From Scedosporium boydii (taxonomy: Eukaryota; Ascomycota; Sordariomycetes; Microascales; Microascaceae), in assembly GCA_002221725.1 (NCBI GenBank), contig NJFT01000177.1:21629-85628 (forward strand): DNA of 64,000 bases. The letters run 5' to 3'. Made by a program: the position numbers and the translations under genes. Shown piece by piece: positions 23,419 through 36,078 of the stretch; within the stretch, counting starts at the first letter, position 1; the number at the start of each line of letters is the position of its first letter. The notes under the pieces are model-generated. The model worked only from the letters and a program-made list of their open reading frames with translations, had not been told where the DNA came from and ran no database searches.

Positions 23419-26400
23419 GAAAGCACCTGGCATTGCATCGCATCGCACACTCGAGAACTGGACAGCTAAGAATTGGCATTAGAGATATCACTCCCCCTTC
23501 CTCTTCCTCTCTCTCTTGTCAGTTCGCCAGGCTAGCCTCCGACACCCACGACTGGACGACGGGCTTTCGCCGAAAGCGCCTGAAGAAGCGATTAGAGTCA
23601 AAGTTATATTCTGGAGAGCCAACCAAAGAAAAAAAGAGGAGAATAAAATTAAAAATTAAGAAGGGAATTAAAAATAGAAAAGCCGGCATCGCGCCACCAT
23701 GTCGACGAACTGCGAAAGTAGAGTGCAAATCTTGGCAATGTTGGCAACGAGGCAGGCGGTGGCAGAACAGGGGAGCAGTGGAGAATCTGCGAGACTGCAA
23801 CATTCAAGTCAGTTTCTCCTTTCCTCTCCTCATCGACTGCATGCATGATTCGTCACCAAATGGGACCAAACCACCAAGGTCGCTTAAGAAACATTTGGCC
23901 TTTCTCCTCTTCGTCCATCGCCAAGTCTAAAGCCGAGTTATTCATGGCAGTAACGCCGTGCCACTGGCGCATGTCACGATCGGCGAACCTCAGCACGGCA
24001 CCTCCTTCCTGTGCTCGAGAGGCACATGCAAATTATTCCTAAGCTCACTTGCCGTCAACTCCAGAGTCCAGTGCACCTTCCACCTTCCACCTTGTTGAAG
24101 TCCAGACCAGGTCATCGGCCCACGGTCCCGAGGGTGCACCTGCCCGCTCCTGCCGCTGGCTGCCGCGGGCTGCCTCTTGCTTGGCGTTCGTTCTTGCCGT
24201 TACTCCCGAGTGTCTGCTGCAAAACTTTTGCGAGAGTAGGAGAGAGCCTCGATTGCACCTGCACCTACAATTGGACTAGCTGCACCCTGCACATCACCGC
24301 ATTCCAGCCTCTTCAGGAGCAGAGAGGGAATATTTGCCGCAACCACGATCTTCCAGCCATAAAAGCGTGACACTCATGTATTTACAGTCTCCACGTACTT
24401 TTAAGCTTGGCATTTCATTCTATCATCTTGGCTTCAACCATGCTTCGCTGAGGGCTTTTCTATGCCTCTCAATTTTCTGCTCTGTGTCAATGATGCCGCA
24501 CGAGAGAGCTTCTCCACCATGGATTAACATACGTGTTTTTGTTCGGTTCATTGGCAGGAGATCTGTCAAACGATGTAGTAATCCATCGGCCACAGGAGGA
24601 TGATCCCGCTTGCGTAATGCCCACACTGGCGCTTAGGGTCTGGGATATTCTTCGTTATTCTCGCCTTAGCTGCAACATCCATTGCAGGCGTTTCCAAGAG
24701 CTGGCCCTTGTCTCTTGAGGAGAGTCTTCTGCCCTATGAAGAACGAAGGGATGAGGGGTATTACTCGAAGCTAACCTGCTTCTAGGACCAGAGCTTCTCC
24801 CATTGCCCCTCCCCCCACTGAGGCGGTTAGAGCTTGCGTCGACGATTCTGCTCTTTGGTCCCACATCTGCATCACTTGGTCTGGTGGACATATTGGCGGC
24901 TTCGTCCATATGCAGGCACCCCTCCTCCCCTGCCAGAAAAAAGGAGGAAAGACCTCATCCCACCTGGGGATTACGACGCCGATCCCAAATGAGAATGTAT
25001 GGAAAGCTTGGTTTCCAATCACACAAGCCTGTGCCCATTCAGGAGGTCTCAGGTTGGTGTATCCATAAACAACACAAGATGTCCCATTGATTTACAACAC
25101 CCTCGCCTATCAACCCGGAAGCGAACGGTATCGCAAGGCTCCCCTCTAAGGCTATCCAGGTTCTATATCGCGGGATACCAGTAAAAGAAGATCGACATAG
25201 CCTGCACAACAGGAATCAGAGAGTGCGAATTGCCAAACCTCCCCTGGTCAAGTCCAGGAAAGTCGTCTAGAACGTCGCCCCCATGGACGAAGTGCTTCGG
25301 TACTAGTTCTCTGATGTCCGCCCCATCTGGAGGATGACTTAGGATGTGATACTAGCCAGTCGGAGTATCGTGATCCAAGCCGTCGAGCCTGTGGGAGGTT
25401 GGCCGGCGCATTCTCAACTGACAGTATTGAATGTGAGACGTATTGCATCGAGTAGCGAGATGAAGAAAGTGATGGTACATTTCAAGAAACCGGGAACGAG
25501 CCAAGGAGCAGCATTAACGGATGAATCCAAAAGAGAAGCTCCCCATTCCAATATCTGGCTGTAATAGCCCAAACAAACGTCGCAGAACAGATATCGATGT
25601 TGTATCGTGCTACATATCATACACCCCTCTCCGCGTCTCCTCTAACTCTGTGGCCGGCCGGCTTGTTTCAACCCGTAATAGTAGATGTGCAGTCATACCC
25701 ATCGACGTAGGTATGAGTGAATTTCCCCAACCTATGGAGCTCTGATCAGAAGGGATTAGTCCTTTATACCTGCTAGAGTTGGGACCCCGCTACGCGATAT
25801 CAAAGTGTTCCCACATTTGCCAAGAACAGCGCCTTGAACCCACCCGCTCGCAACAATCTGCAGGTTGCTGAAACCCACAATGCAATTTCCTACACGCCCT
25901 CCCCGCTTCACAACTCTAGGAAACCCTCCTTCAAGTCAAACGACCTCCGCACTTGTTGGTCTTGGCCCGGACTTGGCGGTAAGAATCCTCGAGCCTTACT
26001 CGCCAGGCTCTGGGCGGGACGATGGATATGACAAGACGCAGCCTCCCTCCGCTCCTTGCACGTATGAGTTTGCATCCGTTCGATGCGCCATGGCGATTTG
26101 GTCTTTCACCAATAAGCTGGCCTGGAGTTGTAGTTGGGAATCCTTTTGCAACGGACACAAATGATTGCCTACACAGGCTTCCCAAACAAGTAGAATGGGA
26201 TGTGTGGCCCCCTAGGATGAGGATGGCCACAGCAGCGGGAAAACATGCCAAGAAAAAAGCACATCATGACCTGTTGCGGGGTTGACGAAGCACACATTGC
26301 GTGTTCGTTATCCTGCATGATGCATTCGTCCATCGGCTGCCCACGTCTCACGATGGTTGGAGTAGGGCGCTTGCTTGGAGTTTCACGCATACGGCATCTC

Positions 26401-26604
26401 GTGCGTGACGAAAAGAGGAGGCCTCCATCAACTCTTGCCAGACTACGCGGGAGGGTTCACGATGGTAGCGGTTAGGTTGCGAATATAAAAGGAGTCCACC
26501 TTCCCGGATAGATGAGAGAATCCAGAATCCACATTTTCCTCGCCATCGCTTGAGCAATAAAATCAAGAATCTTCTTACATAGATACCCCATTCTTTTTTT
26601 CACA
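23419..26604. other. Gene-free intergenic region
   Basis: About 3.2 kb with only short overlapping frames on both strands and no recognisable domain, repeat family or RNA gene. It ends in the AT-rich leader of the cyanovirin-N homolog. Confidence 0.5.
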
Positions 26605-27076
26605 ATGTCCTTCCACCAGTCCGCAGAAGACATTACCGTCGACGGCAACATCCTCAAGGCCCGTCTCCGAAACGTCGACGGAGACTGGATCGATGCCGAA
26701 TTTAATCTCGACGACGTCCTCGGCAACAACAACGGTAAAGCACAACACCATTCTTCTCCTTCCCCACGTATATGCTTTGAGTAAGGACGATTGCTAAATA
26801 GACGACGCGGCATCACAGGTTCCTTCGAGTGGGGCGGCGGCGGCTTCTCCGGCTCCAGCGAGGGCATCTCCTTCTCCATCGAAGGCGACGATGGCGTCCC
26901 TGTTCTCCGTGCCACGTTGAAGAATGGTGATGGGGAGGATGTCCAGGCGGATGTTAACCTTGGCGAGAGGATTCATAATAACAATGGCGCTTTCTACTTT
27001 GGTGAGTTTTTTTATTGTTTATTTCTTTCCTTTAGAGGCAAGGAAAAGCCGCCATGCTAACTGTCAAACAGAGTAA
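26605..27076 (+). CDS. Cyanovirin-N homolog (CVNH) lectin-like protein
   Basis: Three coding exons, 26605..26734, 26819..27001 and 27072..27076, give 105 residues. The CVNH fold is recognised from its internal two-fold repeat: the first half has LKARLRNVDGDW...LGNNNGSFEW, the second LRATLKNGDGED...HNNNGAFYF. By family knowledge these are small mannose/glycan-binding lectins common in filamentous ascomycetes. There are no cysteines and no signal peptide, so it is likely a cytoplasmic or non-classically released single-domain CVNH. A Gly-rich insert (EWGGGGFSG) lies at the junction of the halves. The last coding exon contributes only two bases of a Glu codon and the stop. If the second intron is retained, a 19-residue alternative C-terminus results. 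Natural ligand unknown. Confidence 0.88.
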
Positions 27077-27463
27077 CTGCGAAACAGAGGCGTAGATGTC
27101 TAGTTTCGTCTTGACGGTGGAAACATGCGTTGGATGACCCGGTGGAGGGGGATCGGATGGGATTTCTTGTACTCTGCTGGCTAGATGCCCTCAAGAGCTG
27201 AAGTAAACCCCGGTCAATGAATTTATGAAGATCATTTCTCAAGCAGCCAATAAATGCTAATTGACAAAGGCTCGAACTCAATGATGAAACAAAAGGTTCA
27301 GATTCTGCCAGTGTGGAATTGTACATTGTATGCGAAAATACCATCTATACACCCAATAAGTTGTACACATATAATCTCCATCTAATCCAAACATCCAAGA
27401 CGTACACTTGCTCCCCACATCCACCTAAACATTCTCCTTATGACCTCCTCCATTCCAGCCACC
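27077..27463. other. Convergent 3' flanks of CVNH and mL50 genes
   Basis: Short convergent intergenic region with no gene. It presumably contains both 3' UTRs. Confidence 0.5.
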
Positions 27464-28788
27464 TCAAGGCTTACCCATAAGCCAAGCCTTCTCCTTCGCC
27501 TTGCCATACTTGCCCGTCCCCGTAACAGGCAGATCCCTCTTCCGCAGCTCCTCCTCAATGACCTTCCACCTACCAACCCAGACCTCCTTGTCGATGGGCG
27601 TCACGCGACGGCCGTACACCTTGACGTTGGGGAGGTTGAGCAGGTCTGGAGAGGAGGAGGTGGGTTTGGAGTCGGATGCGAGGCGACGCTGGTGTTGTTG
27701 CTGGATGACCTCGATGAGCTTGCGGGGCTTGGGGGGTCGCGAGACGAGGGAGAGGATGTGTTGAGCGGTGCGGGCGGGGGCGAGCTTGGCATCGGGGATG
27801 TATTGGCCGGAGAGCTGGTAGAGACGCTTATGGATCTGTAAGATGTAAGAGTTAGTTCCAGCAATATTCATGACGTGTTGAAAAGGGCGCCCGAGTTAAA
27901 ACATACGGCAAACTTGAGAGCTGGGTTCGTCACGGGAATCTGCTTCCAGGAGCTATCCCAGGACTTGCTGACTTCGCGAGCCTCGTCGGCCGTCAAGACC
28001 TCTTCCTCAACAACCTCTTGCTCGGTGGCGCTCTCCAAAGTAGCCTCGTCGGCAGCCTCAGCCTCAACAGGCTCGGTCTCATTCACAGACGCTTCCAGAC
28101 CGGCAAGAACAGCACCGAGATCTCCCGTCAGCGTAACATCCCCCGCCTCCGAAACCTTCAATTCCACACCCGCAGCCCTCAACGTATTCCCCTTCTCCAG
28201 ACCCCCCCACCGTCCCCTCAACATCTCCTCGCCCTTCTTCCCCTGCACAACCAACGCCTCAACAACGGCCTGCCTCAACAGAACCTCCAAAACAGCCGCA
28301 TCCGTAATGACCTGGACACCTCCAGCATAGCTCCTCGGCACCGAAAAGACCCTCAACTGATCAACGTCGCCCCAATGACCCGCCTCCTCCCACCAGCCAT
28401 CCAGTCCTCCAACCTCTTCCAGTCCCTCGGCCGTCTTGGCGGGAATGTAATCCGTCGCCTGGTTCGGGTTCGGCGCGTACGAGAAGTCGGGCGGCACGAC
28501 GATCTTGGCCGCCGCAGCGATGAGGGAATCCTCGTCGATGGCCTCTTCCTCTGCCAGCTCGGCCTGGGACGATGCTTGGGATTGTAGCTCGAGTGCGCTT
28601 TGGCGATCGCGCTCGAGGGCCTCGAGCATTTCCTGGCGCTTCTTTTCGTCGGAGGTGAGGCTGCGGCGTGTGGGGGCGAGCTGTGCGGCGCGGGTCGTGG
28701 AGAGGGGACGGTGGAAGGGGGAGGGTGTGGTTTGGGTGGTGATGGTGGCGGGACAGCGGAGACGCTGTAATCTCGGTAGGCGACGCAT
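27464..28788 (-). CDS. MRPL13: Mitochondrial large-subunit ribosomal protein mL50
   Basis: Two exons on the minus strand, 27907..28788 then 27464..27835, encode 417 residues. The start at 28788 has an ACAAAATG context and gives an Arg-rich, Ser/Thr-containing mitochondrial presequence (MRRLPRLQRLR). The frame remains open upstream to 28857 but only with a non-ATG start. The central PPDFSYAPNPNQATDYIP segment and the C-terminal region after the intron (HKRLYQLSGQYIPDAKLAP, GRRVTPIDKEVWVGRWKVI) match the fungal mL50 (yeast Mrpl13) family. It acts in the mitochondrial large ribosomal subunit. A Glu/Ala-rich acidic segment lies before the intron. Family assignment is from memory of conserved blocks, with fairly good confidence. 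It shares a 374-bp divergent promoter with the gene at 29163. Confidence 0.82.
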
Positions 28789-29162
28789 TTTGTGTGTAGT
28801 TTGCGTGTACTCGGTCGGCTTGAAGGGATGAGGAAAGGAGTGAGTGGTCACCTTCAAGCCCTTTGTGGTGAGGTGAGGTGAGGTGCTGAGCTTGGAGAAT
28901 TCGAGATGAACTTTTTTTTACATTGTAGATGCGTCGCGTGAGCCAATCACTGGGAATCAATTGGGTGTGGCTGGTATACGCCACGTTGTGGCTTACGCCT
29001 ACAGCATCAACCTTGAACTTCCTTTCCTCGCATTATGACCATCGCAGGCGACAGCTCGCCAAGATCCAAGCTTCAATGTACGCAACGCCATCCACCTCCT
29101 CGGCTGCAAACAAAACCGCCCCCTCTTCCGCCTCATAATAGAACAATATACATAACGACGCA
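28789..29162. promoter_or_regulatory. Divergent promoter, mL50 / cysteine-rich membrane protein
   Basis: 374 bp between two start codons on opposite strands. It must carry promoter and leader sequence for both genes. No specific element is recognised. Confidence 0.5.
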
Positions 29163-29710
29163 ATGGCGCGCATAAAACACCACTTCATCCTGCTCCTCCT
29201 CGGATTCCTCACCCTTGTCGCAGCGCAAAGTACGTCTCTCCTCTCCCCGTCAACTCTCATCAATCTCACCCAGCTAACCAATCCCCTTTTCCAACTCTCA
29301 CAGGCCCTCAAATCTACTGCAAATGCACCTGCTTCAAAAACAGCACTATAATCCCCCTAAGCCCCCAACACTCCACCAACCAACTCCGCTCCCTCCCCGA
29401 CACCTCCACGAATCTCCACCTTCACCCCAAACGAAACCCAACCGCCTGCTCCGGCTGCACAAAGGTCTTCTGCCGCGAGCAGAACCTTCCCTTTTGCAAG
29501 GACGCCAAGGACGAGGATATGCAAACCATGTGCTTCCAGCGCGACTCCATCAAGGATCGCTTTATTGTTTGGGGCTTCATACTCGGCACTTTTGGACTGT
29601 TGGGTTGGGCTGCTCTTAGGAAGGTTATGGAGATGAGGGGGGCGAGGATGGCGAGGGGCGGTGGTGCTGGGGCTGGGGGCTCAGGGGGTGCTTATAGAAG
29701 AGTGGGTTGA
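29163..29710 (+). CDS. Small conserved cysteine-rich membrane protein
   Basis: Two exons, 29163..29229 and 29304..29710, encode 157 residues. A signal peptide (MARIKHHFILLLLGFLTLVAAQ) is followed by a short luminal domain. It starts IYCKCTCFKNSTIIPL and holds eight cysteines: the CKCTC cluster, CSGC, FC, FC and MC. Then come the conserved MCFQRDSIKDRFIVWGFILG and one transmembrane helix (FIVWGFILGTFGLLGWAAL), with an Arg/Gly-rich cytoplasmic tail. The topology is type I. I recognise the pattern as a conserved fungal protein of the secretory pathway but cannot name it. It could be an ER or Golgi resident with a disulfide- or metal-stabilised lumenal domain. The intron falls at the signal-peptide boundary. 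Confidence 0.82.
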
Positions 29711-30243
29711 CTGGGGAATGCTGAGGACATATGGGGAGGCGAGGCTAAGGATGTCTGGATGGGATATTGGGTATGGCGTTATGGGGATTCTTTTCGAACT
29801 TGGCGTTTCTGCTCATTTTTTACGCGGATTTCTTTTCCGGGCGGTGTATATCTATTTGTACAGAGCGATCAACTTGCTCGTTCGAAGCAAAAGTTCCGAC
29901 GCGGACTTTGCATGTATACCCCCCCGACAGCGGTCATTATATTGAGCTTCACATTAAGCATGGGTTGGTAAGATAAGATCTCTGAAGAAAGCGGCTGAGA
30001 TATATTCTCCCCAGAAAAAGTACGGAAAGCTCCGCGAAGTCATGATGATGTTCCCAACGCCAATTGTCTCTTTTTCAATTTTACAATCCGGGAAAGAAAA
30101 CGACTAACTTTTTTCCTCCCTTCTCATTAATTCCCAGCGTATCCCTCCCAAACAAAGAAAGAAAAGCAAGCCGCTTCAATGCAAGAAACTCTTTGTATAT
30201 GCCCTTGATACCCACTTGGTTGAAGGTAAATCCTTCGGAGATT
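29711..30243. other. Convergent 3' intergenic region
   Basis: 3' flanks of the membrane-protein gene and of the DAHP synthase gene. Short frames only; nothing recognised. Confidence 0.5.
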
Positions 30244-31642
<1,399 letters not shown>

Positions 31643-33516
31643 GTTTGCGGTGATGTGGGGGAGTAAGATGTATGGAGGAGGGGTGAAGCGGTAGGAGGAA
31701 CAAGCGTTTTCTAGTCGGGTAAAGAGAGGTACGAACTGGCGTCGCCGGGCAGCTCGAGACAGATATAGTCGGACGGGACGTGGAATTTTGAAGCGCGGGA
31801 TGGACGAGAGGAAGAGAGTGGAAGGATAAAGGGAAAAAGGAGCTAGAAATAGTACGACGAGTAAACCGAGAATGAGTCAACGAATGACTGCGCGAGCAAA
31901 AGTCGGGACCCGGAGTGGTTGATTTTTTAAAGAGGAAAAAAAAAAAGACAAAAAAAAAAGACGGTGTAAGCTAGCATCGGAGGGTTCTCGGAGGTCAGCC
32001 TCCGTTGTACCCCACCTAGATATTTGTATGGGGAGCTACATCAGTCAGGGTCTTCGTCCAGTAAGCGTCAAAGTATTTCTTTTCTGGCGCATGCCGGAGA
32101 GCGCATTGGACGCGACCCTTGTACCCATGCATCGATTCAAGAGCCTCGGCGACAATGAATTGACAACCGATCTCCTTAATTCTGAAGCATTGCGCGGGGG
32201 GTTTGTTTTTCTCATCGAGGTGGAAAGACAGCAAGAGGCATGGGCGAATCCGATCTAGGACCGCCCTCAGGTCAAACCTTCTCTGGTTGGTTTAACTTTG
32301 ATGACACGGCAAGTATCAATTGGCGTGCAGCTTATTCTGCACCTTCCTGCTCAAATATGTTCTCGAAGAAACTTGGAAAGAGCCCACCACACCACATTTT
32401 GTGTGTGTGTGTGTCCTTCAAGTACTCTCGTAGCTCCGAAGAACACACTATAACAGCACACCGGCCGTACCTGACCATACGAACATTTCACACCCATTTC
32501 AAGTAGTTTGTCTAGAGGCGTACCCGTGTAGCTTCCTGTCAATTCTCACATCAAATCTCACGTCAACTCTCCCGCAAATTCTCACCGGTCCGATGCGGTC
32601 ATCTTGCTGCCCGTCAACGGAAGGAACGAACAAATGAAGTACAAACGGCGTGATGGCGGGGTAGCAAAGTGCAATTGAAATTCGTGTGTCGCGATTGGAT
32701 CTGCCCATTTGGGTTCCAGACCCTGTCGGTGATTCCCGAGTCGTTCCTGGCCCCACGTGATTACGGCATTGACGCCCATTAGTTTAAGTCCGGACAAAGT
32801 CTAAACCCCTGCAGGCCGGTGACCCCAACTTCGAAGCCAGCGATACTCTTCAAAGCTAGAAAATAGTTACGGGCACTTTGATAATTAGATTAGTTCTTCC
32901 CCGGAAATGGGAGTGAACTCCCTGTGGGGCGGAGAAGAAATTTCCGGACTTTGTTCGAAGAGTCATCAATCCTTTTTTTTCCAAGGGGGATTTTGGGATG
33001 TTCACCAGTTCTTCACTCTCATCACTCTCTCGTATCATGGCCTTGTACAGTTCCTTTCAAATACGCAGATGCAGCGAGTTCTTTTGCCATCATATGGTCC
33101 CAGGGAACTAGAATCCATTCTTATCCATTCTTTTCAGTGTGCTGCGTATCTTACAAGGCCATACTAAACTCCCATTCGTCGTTTCCATACCATTCAAAGT
33201 CCCTCTTGTTTGTTCCCGCCCATGTTTCCCACCGATCAACCTAACCAGCGGCTGTCAGTTCTTGGAGAAGCAAGCTGGCGAGGGAATGCGAGTGGGCTAG
33301 CGGTTAATTGGAAGGTGGTTGACCGAGGAGAAGTGAACTAGACGCGGTTGAAACGAGAGCGAAACGAGGTGGCTTTTCCCCGGGTGTTATCGAGGTTGGA
33401 CCGATATACTTCAGTCATCCACGGTCACTCCTGTCCACCTCTATGCCTCACTCGCGGATATGAAGAACTCTGATATCATTTCGTTAGCTCGAGCTACTTC
33501 CATGCTACTACCAGCG
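31643..33516. other. Upstream region of DAHP synthase and 3' flank of GH43 gene
   Basis: About 1.9 kb without a credible gene. It includes the TGAGTCA element (31873-31879), A-rich tracts near 31938-31960 and a short GT repeat (32401-32413). Confidence 0.5.
31873..31879 (-). promoter_or_regulatory. Gcn4/CPC1-type site TGAGTCA upstream of DAHP synthase
   Basis: A perfect palindromic TGAGTCA lies 231 bp upstream of the DAHP synthase start. This is the bZIP site used by Gcn4 in yeast and CPC1/CpcA in filamentous fungi for cross-pathway control of amino-acid biosynthesis. Direct sequence observation; function inferred. Confidence 0.6.
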
Positions 33517-35181
33517 CTAATCTGCGAGCTGCATTTCAAAACTCTTAACCTTAACTTCACCCCCCAGCTCCTTAGTGCCATGGTTGAACACTCCATATCT
33601 ATATCCAGTAAAGTACCTCCACGAATTACTCATATAGAAAGCTGGTCCCAGCTCCGTAAAATCAGTCCCGTCAGTGCTATAAGAGAATGTCGCCGTCCGC
33701 TCCCGACTCGATCCGAAAGCCGGTGTAATATCAGCCGTGATCCGGAGCCAGATCTCGGTAATGCCATCACTCGAAATCGTAGGACCGGTAGCAGCTACAA
33801 TACCGGTTCCTACCGTCGCCCACTGACCCTCGGACAGATTAAGGCCGTTGACCATGACAATCTTCACCGCATCTCCGTCTTTCCAGATTCCGATGTACGC
33901 AGCGCGATCTCGGAAGAGTACAGCACCAGCCCTATCACCATCCTGCATCTTGCCAATATCAAGATGGAAGGTGCCCGTGGACTTGGGCCCAATTATACGA
34001 TGGGTAAGTGTATTGCGAGCCGAAAATAAATCCGTTGTCACGGTTGCCGTTTGCAAAATAAGACCACCGGCTTCATCGCCTGCGAGTTGCCACCTCGTCG
34101 TGTCGGGGTTGTGATTCCACTCCCACTCGTGGCTCAGACTCACTCCTTTAAACTCGTCGATGCCAACTGGGGGGGTGACAGTTTTGTTTGTTTGTACTGG
34201 TATCGGATAGGTCCTCCCCCAATTGCCGTTGTCGGTAATAAGCTCCGGCCATCCATCGCCAGTCCAGGTTAAGGGAGCGATAACCGGAATACGCCCCCCG
34301 GGATACGCATCTAAGAAAGCGACGTAGTACCATTCACCATCAACGGTATTGACGATTCCACCTTGATGGGCGTACCCGGCGTTCTGCAGCGGTCCACTGA
34401 TTCGGGATACTAGCGTGCGTCTTTCGTAAGGGCCGAAGGGGTTGCCAGACTTGAGCACATACTCCGCATCCGCCGGCCTCGTCACAAGAATGTAGTAAGA
34501 CCCATTGATCTTGTAGAATCTGGCACCTTCCACGGTTTCTCCAGGGACTGCGTGAACCTCTTGCGACTTGACCTCGCTCAAGCCGTCGGGCGATAACTGA
34601 GCGACGGAGATTCGAGGGTTACCGTAGGCCACATACAGCGTATCGTCGTCATCTACCAATAGCCCGGCGTCGTAATAGCACCTGCTAATCGGAGGATGAC
34701 TCGTCCACGTCCACTCCGAGACCTCGCCGCCGTTCGCGACGGCTCCGTTTCCGGGGGCGGTCCAGACGTAGGTCCGGCCACTCTCGACGCATCCCATCCA
34801 ATAGAACATGTCGTTCGATTCCCGGTAACGGAGCGTGCTGGCCCAGATACCTTTCACGTATGCCCGTTGATTTCCGGTGAGATTGTACTTGTCGCCGAAG
34901 TTGAGCTCGGGCACGCTGTGGGATACCGGCTCCCAGTTGACGAGATCGTAGGACTTTAGAACTGGAGCACCGGGGGAGTAGGCGAATGTTGATGAGGAGT
35001 AGTAAAAGACATCCCCGATGCGGAAAACGTCCAGGTCTGGATGGTCTTGCCAGAGAACTGGGTTCGAGAAAGTATCTGCTCTTTGAGAGATGATGCCATG
35101 TCGAGGGTGACCTGGGCTAGCGCCAGCCAGAAGAACTATGGAACTGACTAACAAGGCGATTTGAAGATTCGAGGAAACCAT
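33517..35181 (-). CDS. Secreted glycoside hydrolase family 43 enzyme
   Basis: Intronless 554-residue protein with a signal peptide (residues 1 to about 21, MVSSNLQIALLVSSIVLLAG). The N-terminal five-bladed propeller shows GH43 features. The NPVLWQDHPDLD segment (residues 40-51) carries the general-base Asp; YYDAGLLVDDDDTLYVAYG carries the pKa-modulating Asp; VEGARFYKINGSYYIL carries the general-acid Glu. The last about 190 residues form a concanavalin-like C-terminal domain (FHLDIGKMQDGDRAGAVLFRD and following) as in beta-xylosidase-type GH43s. Predicted role: extracellular hydrolysis of arabinose- or xylose-containing plant cell-wall polysaccharides; exact specificity cannot be read from sequence. 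Several NxT/NxS sites suggest glycosylation. Confidence 0.92.
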   Translation of the reverse strand: MVSSNLQIALLVSSIVLLAGASPGHPRHGIISQRADTFSNPVLWQDHPDLDVFRIGDVFYYSSSTFAYSPGAPVLKSYDLVNWEPVSHSVPELNFGDKYNLTGNQRAYVKGIWASTLRYRESNDMFYWMGCVESGRTYVWTAPGNGAVANGGEVSEWTWTSHPPISRCYYDAGLLVDDDDTLYVAYGNPRISVAQLSPDGLSEVKSQEVHAVPGETVEGARFYKINGSYYILVTRPADAEYVLKSGNPFGPYERRTLVSRISGPLQNAGYAHQGGIVNTVDGEWYYVAFLDAYPGGRIPVIAPLTWTGDGWPELITDNGNWGRTYPIPVQTNKTVTPPVGIDEFKGVSLSHEWEWNHNPDTTRWQLAGDEAGGLILQTATVTTDLFSARNTLTHRIIGPKSTGTFHLDIGKMQDGDRAGAVLFRDRAAYIGIWKDGDAVKIVMVNGLNLSEGQWATVGTGIVAATGPTISSDGITEIWLRITADITPAFGSSRERTATFSYSTDGTDFTELGPAFYMSNSWRYFTGYRYGVFNHGTKELGGEVKVKSFEMQLAD

Positions 35182-36078
35182 GGTGGACTTCGAGTTGTGT
35201 CTCGTTCATGGATCCGTCAGATTATGAGCGATGCGAATAGTAGCGAACCTCTCCTGGAAGTCGAGAGATCACAATCTACTGAACCAAAACCTCGAGAATG
35301 AGTCGAATTTCTGCTCTCCAACACAGCGGTAATCAATATATAGTTCTTCTGGATTCACGAATTCAGGTCGATACGGCGGATTTGTGTAGGAGACATCACA
35401 AATGGCCATCGTTGATTTAAGCTAGACTTTTCAGTCGCGTTTGTCTTGAGAAATGATCGCAGTCAAGAAGGACCTTCTCTTACTTACACGAAATTTCCCA
35501 GTCGTAGCAGCGCTTCACGAGTTCAATATAGTTTACACCCGCCTGGGACAAAATTCATTGGAACGCTTAAAGAGAGGATATGACTTGGGACATCACCCGC
35601 ACCATTGATCCATCACAAACACGACTCTTGGTGGCGGACGGCAAAGGGCGCAACACCGTACCTCCTCGTCCGTCTAAGCGGAAGTAGCTCCATACTTGTT
35701 AGTTTCTAAGGACTTAAGACATCGTTAGAGGATTGCCTCCCGCATGACGGAGTGGGATGGGATAATTCGGGTGGTTTGCCCAAAAGCTGGTTGGTGCGGC
35801 TGCAAATCCAACCTGACATCCGCTTCTGTAATGAGATTGGTGGCATATTGCTTGGAAGAGGGACAGCTCATATTCACCCGTCGGAGGCGTGAAGGTGGAA
35901 AGTGATAGTGTGATCAAACTGTTTGAACGTACCCCGGGAGAGGTTTGAGAAGGAGATGAGGCGAACATCGATTGATTTCGTTTTATCACGGCAAAAGTGC
36001 TCGCTGTTTCAATTTTTATTACATTTCGCTAACTAACACAACATTCCAAGAAAATCCGATTCTCTTCCAACGAGTCAC
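35182..36078. other. Upstream region of GH43 gene
   Basis: About 0.9 kb with no gene. It is the promoter side of the GH43 gene and the 3' flank of the His/Asp-rich gene. No regulator site can be assigned with confidence. Confidence 0.45.

Noticed and set aside
29163..29710. Idea that this is the PSG1 ortholog
   Set aside because: The PFCxPxxNSR-KTY-TW core characteristic of Psg1 is found instead in the gene at 58524.
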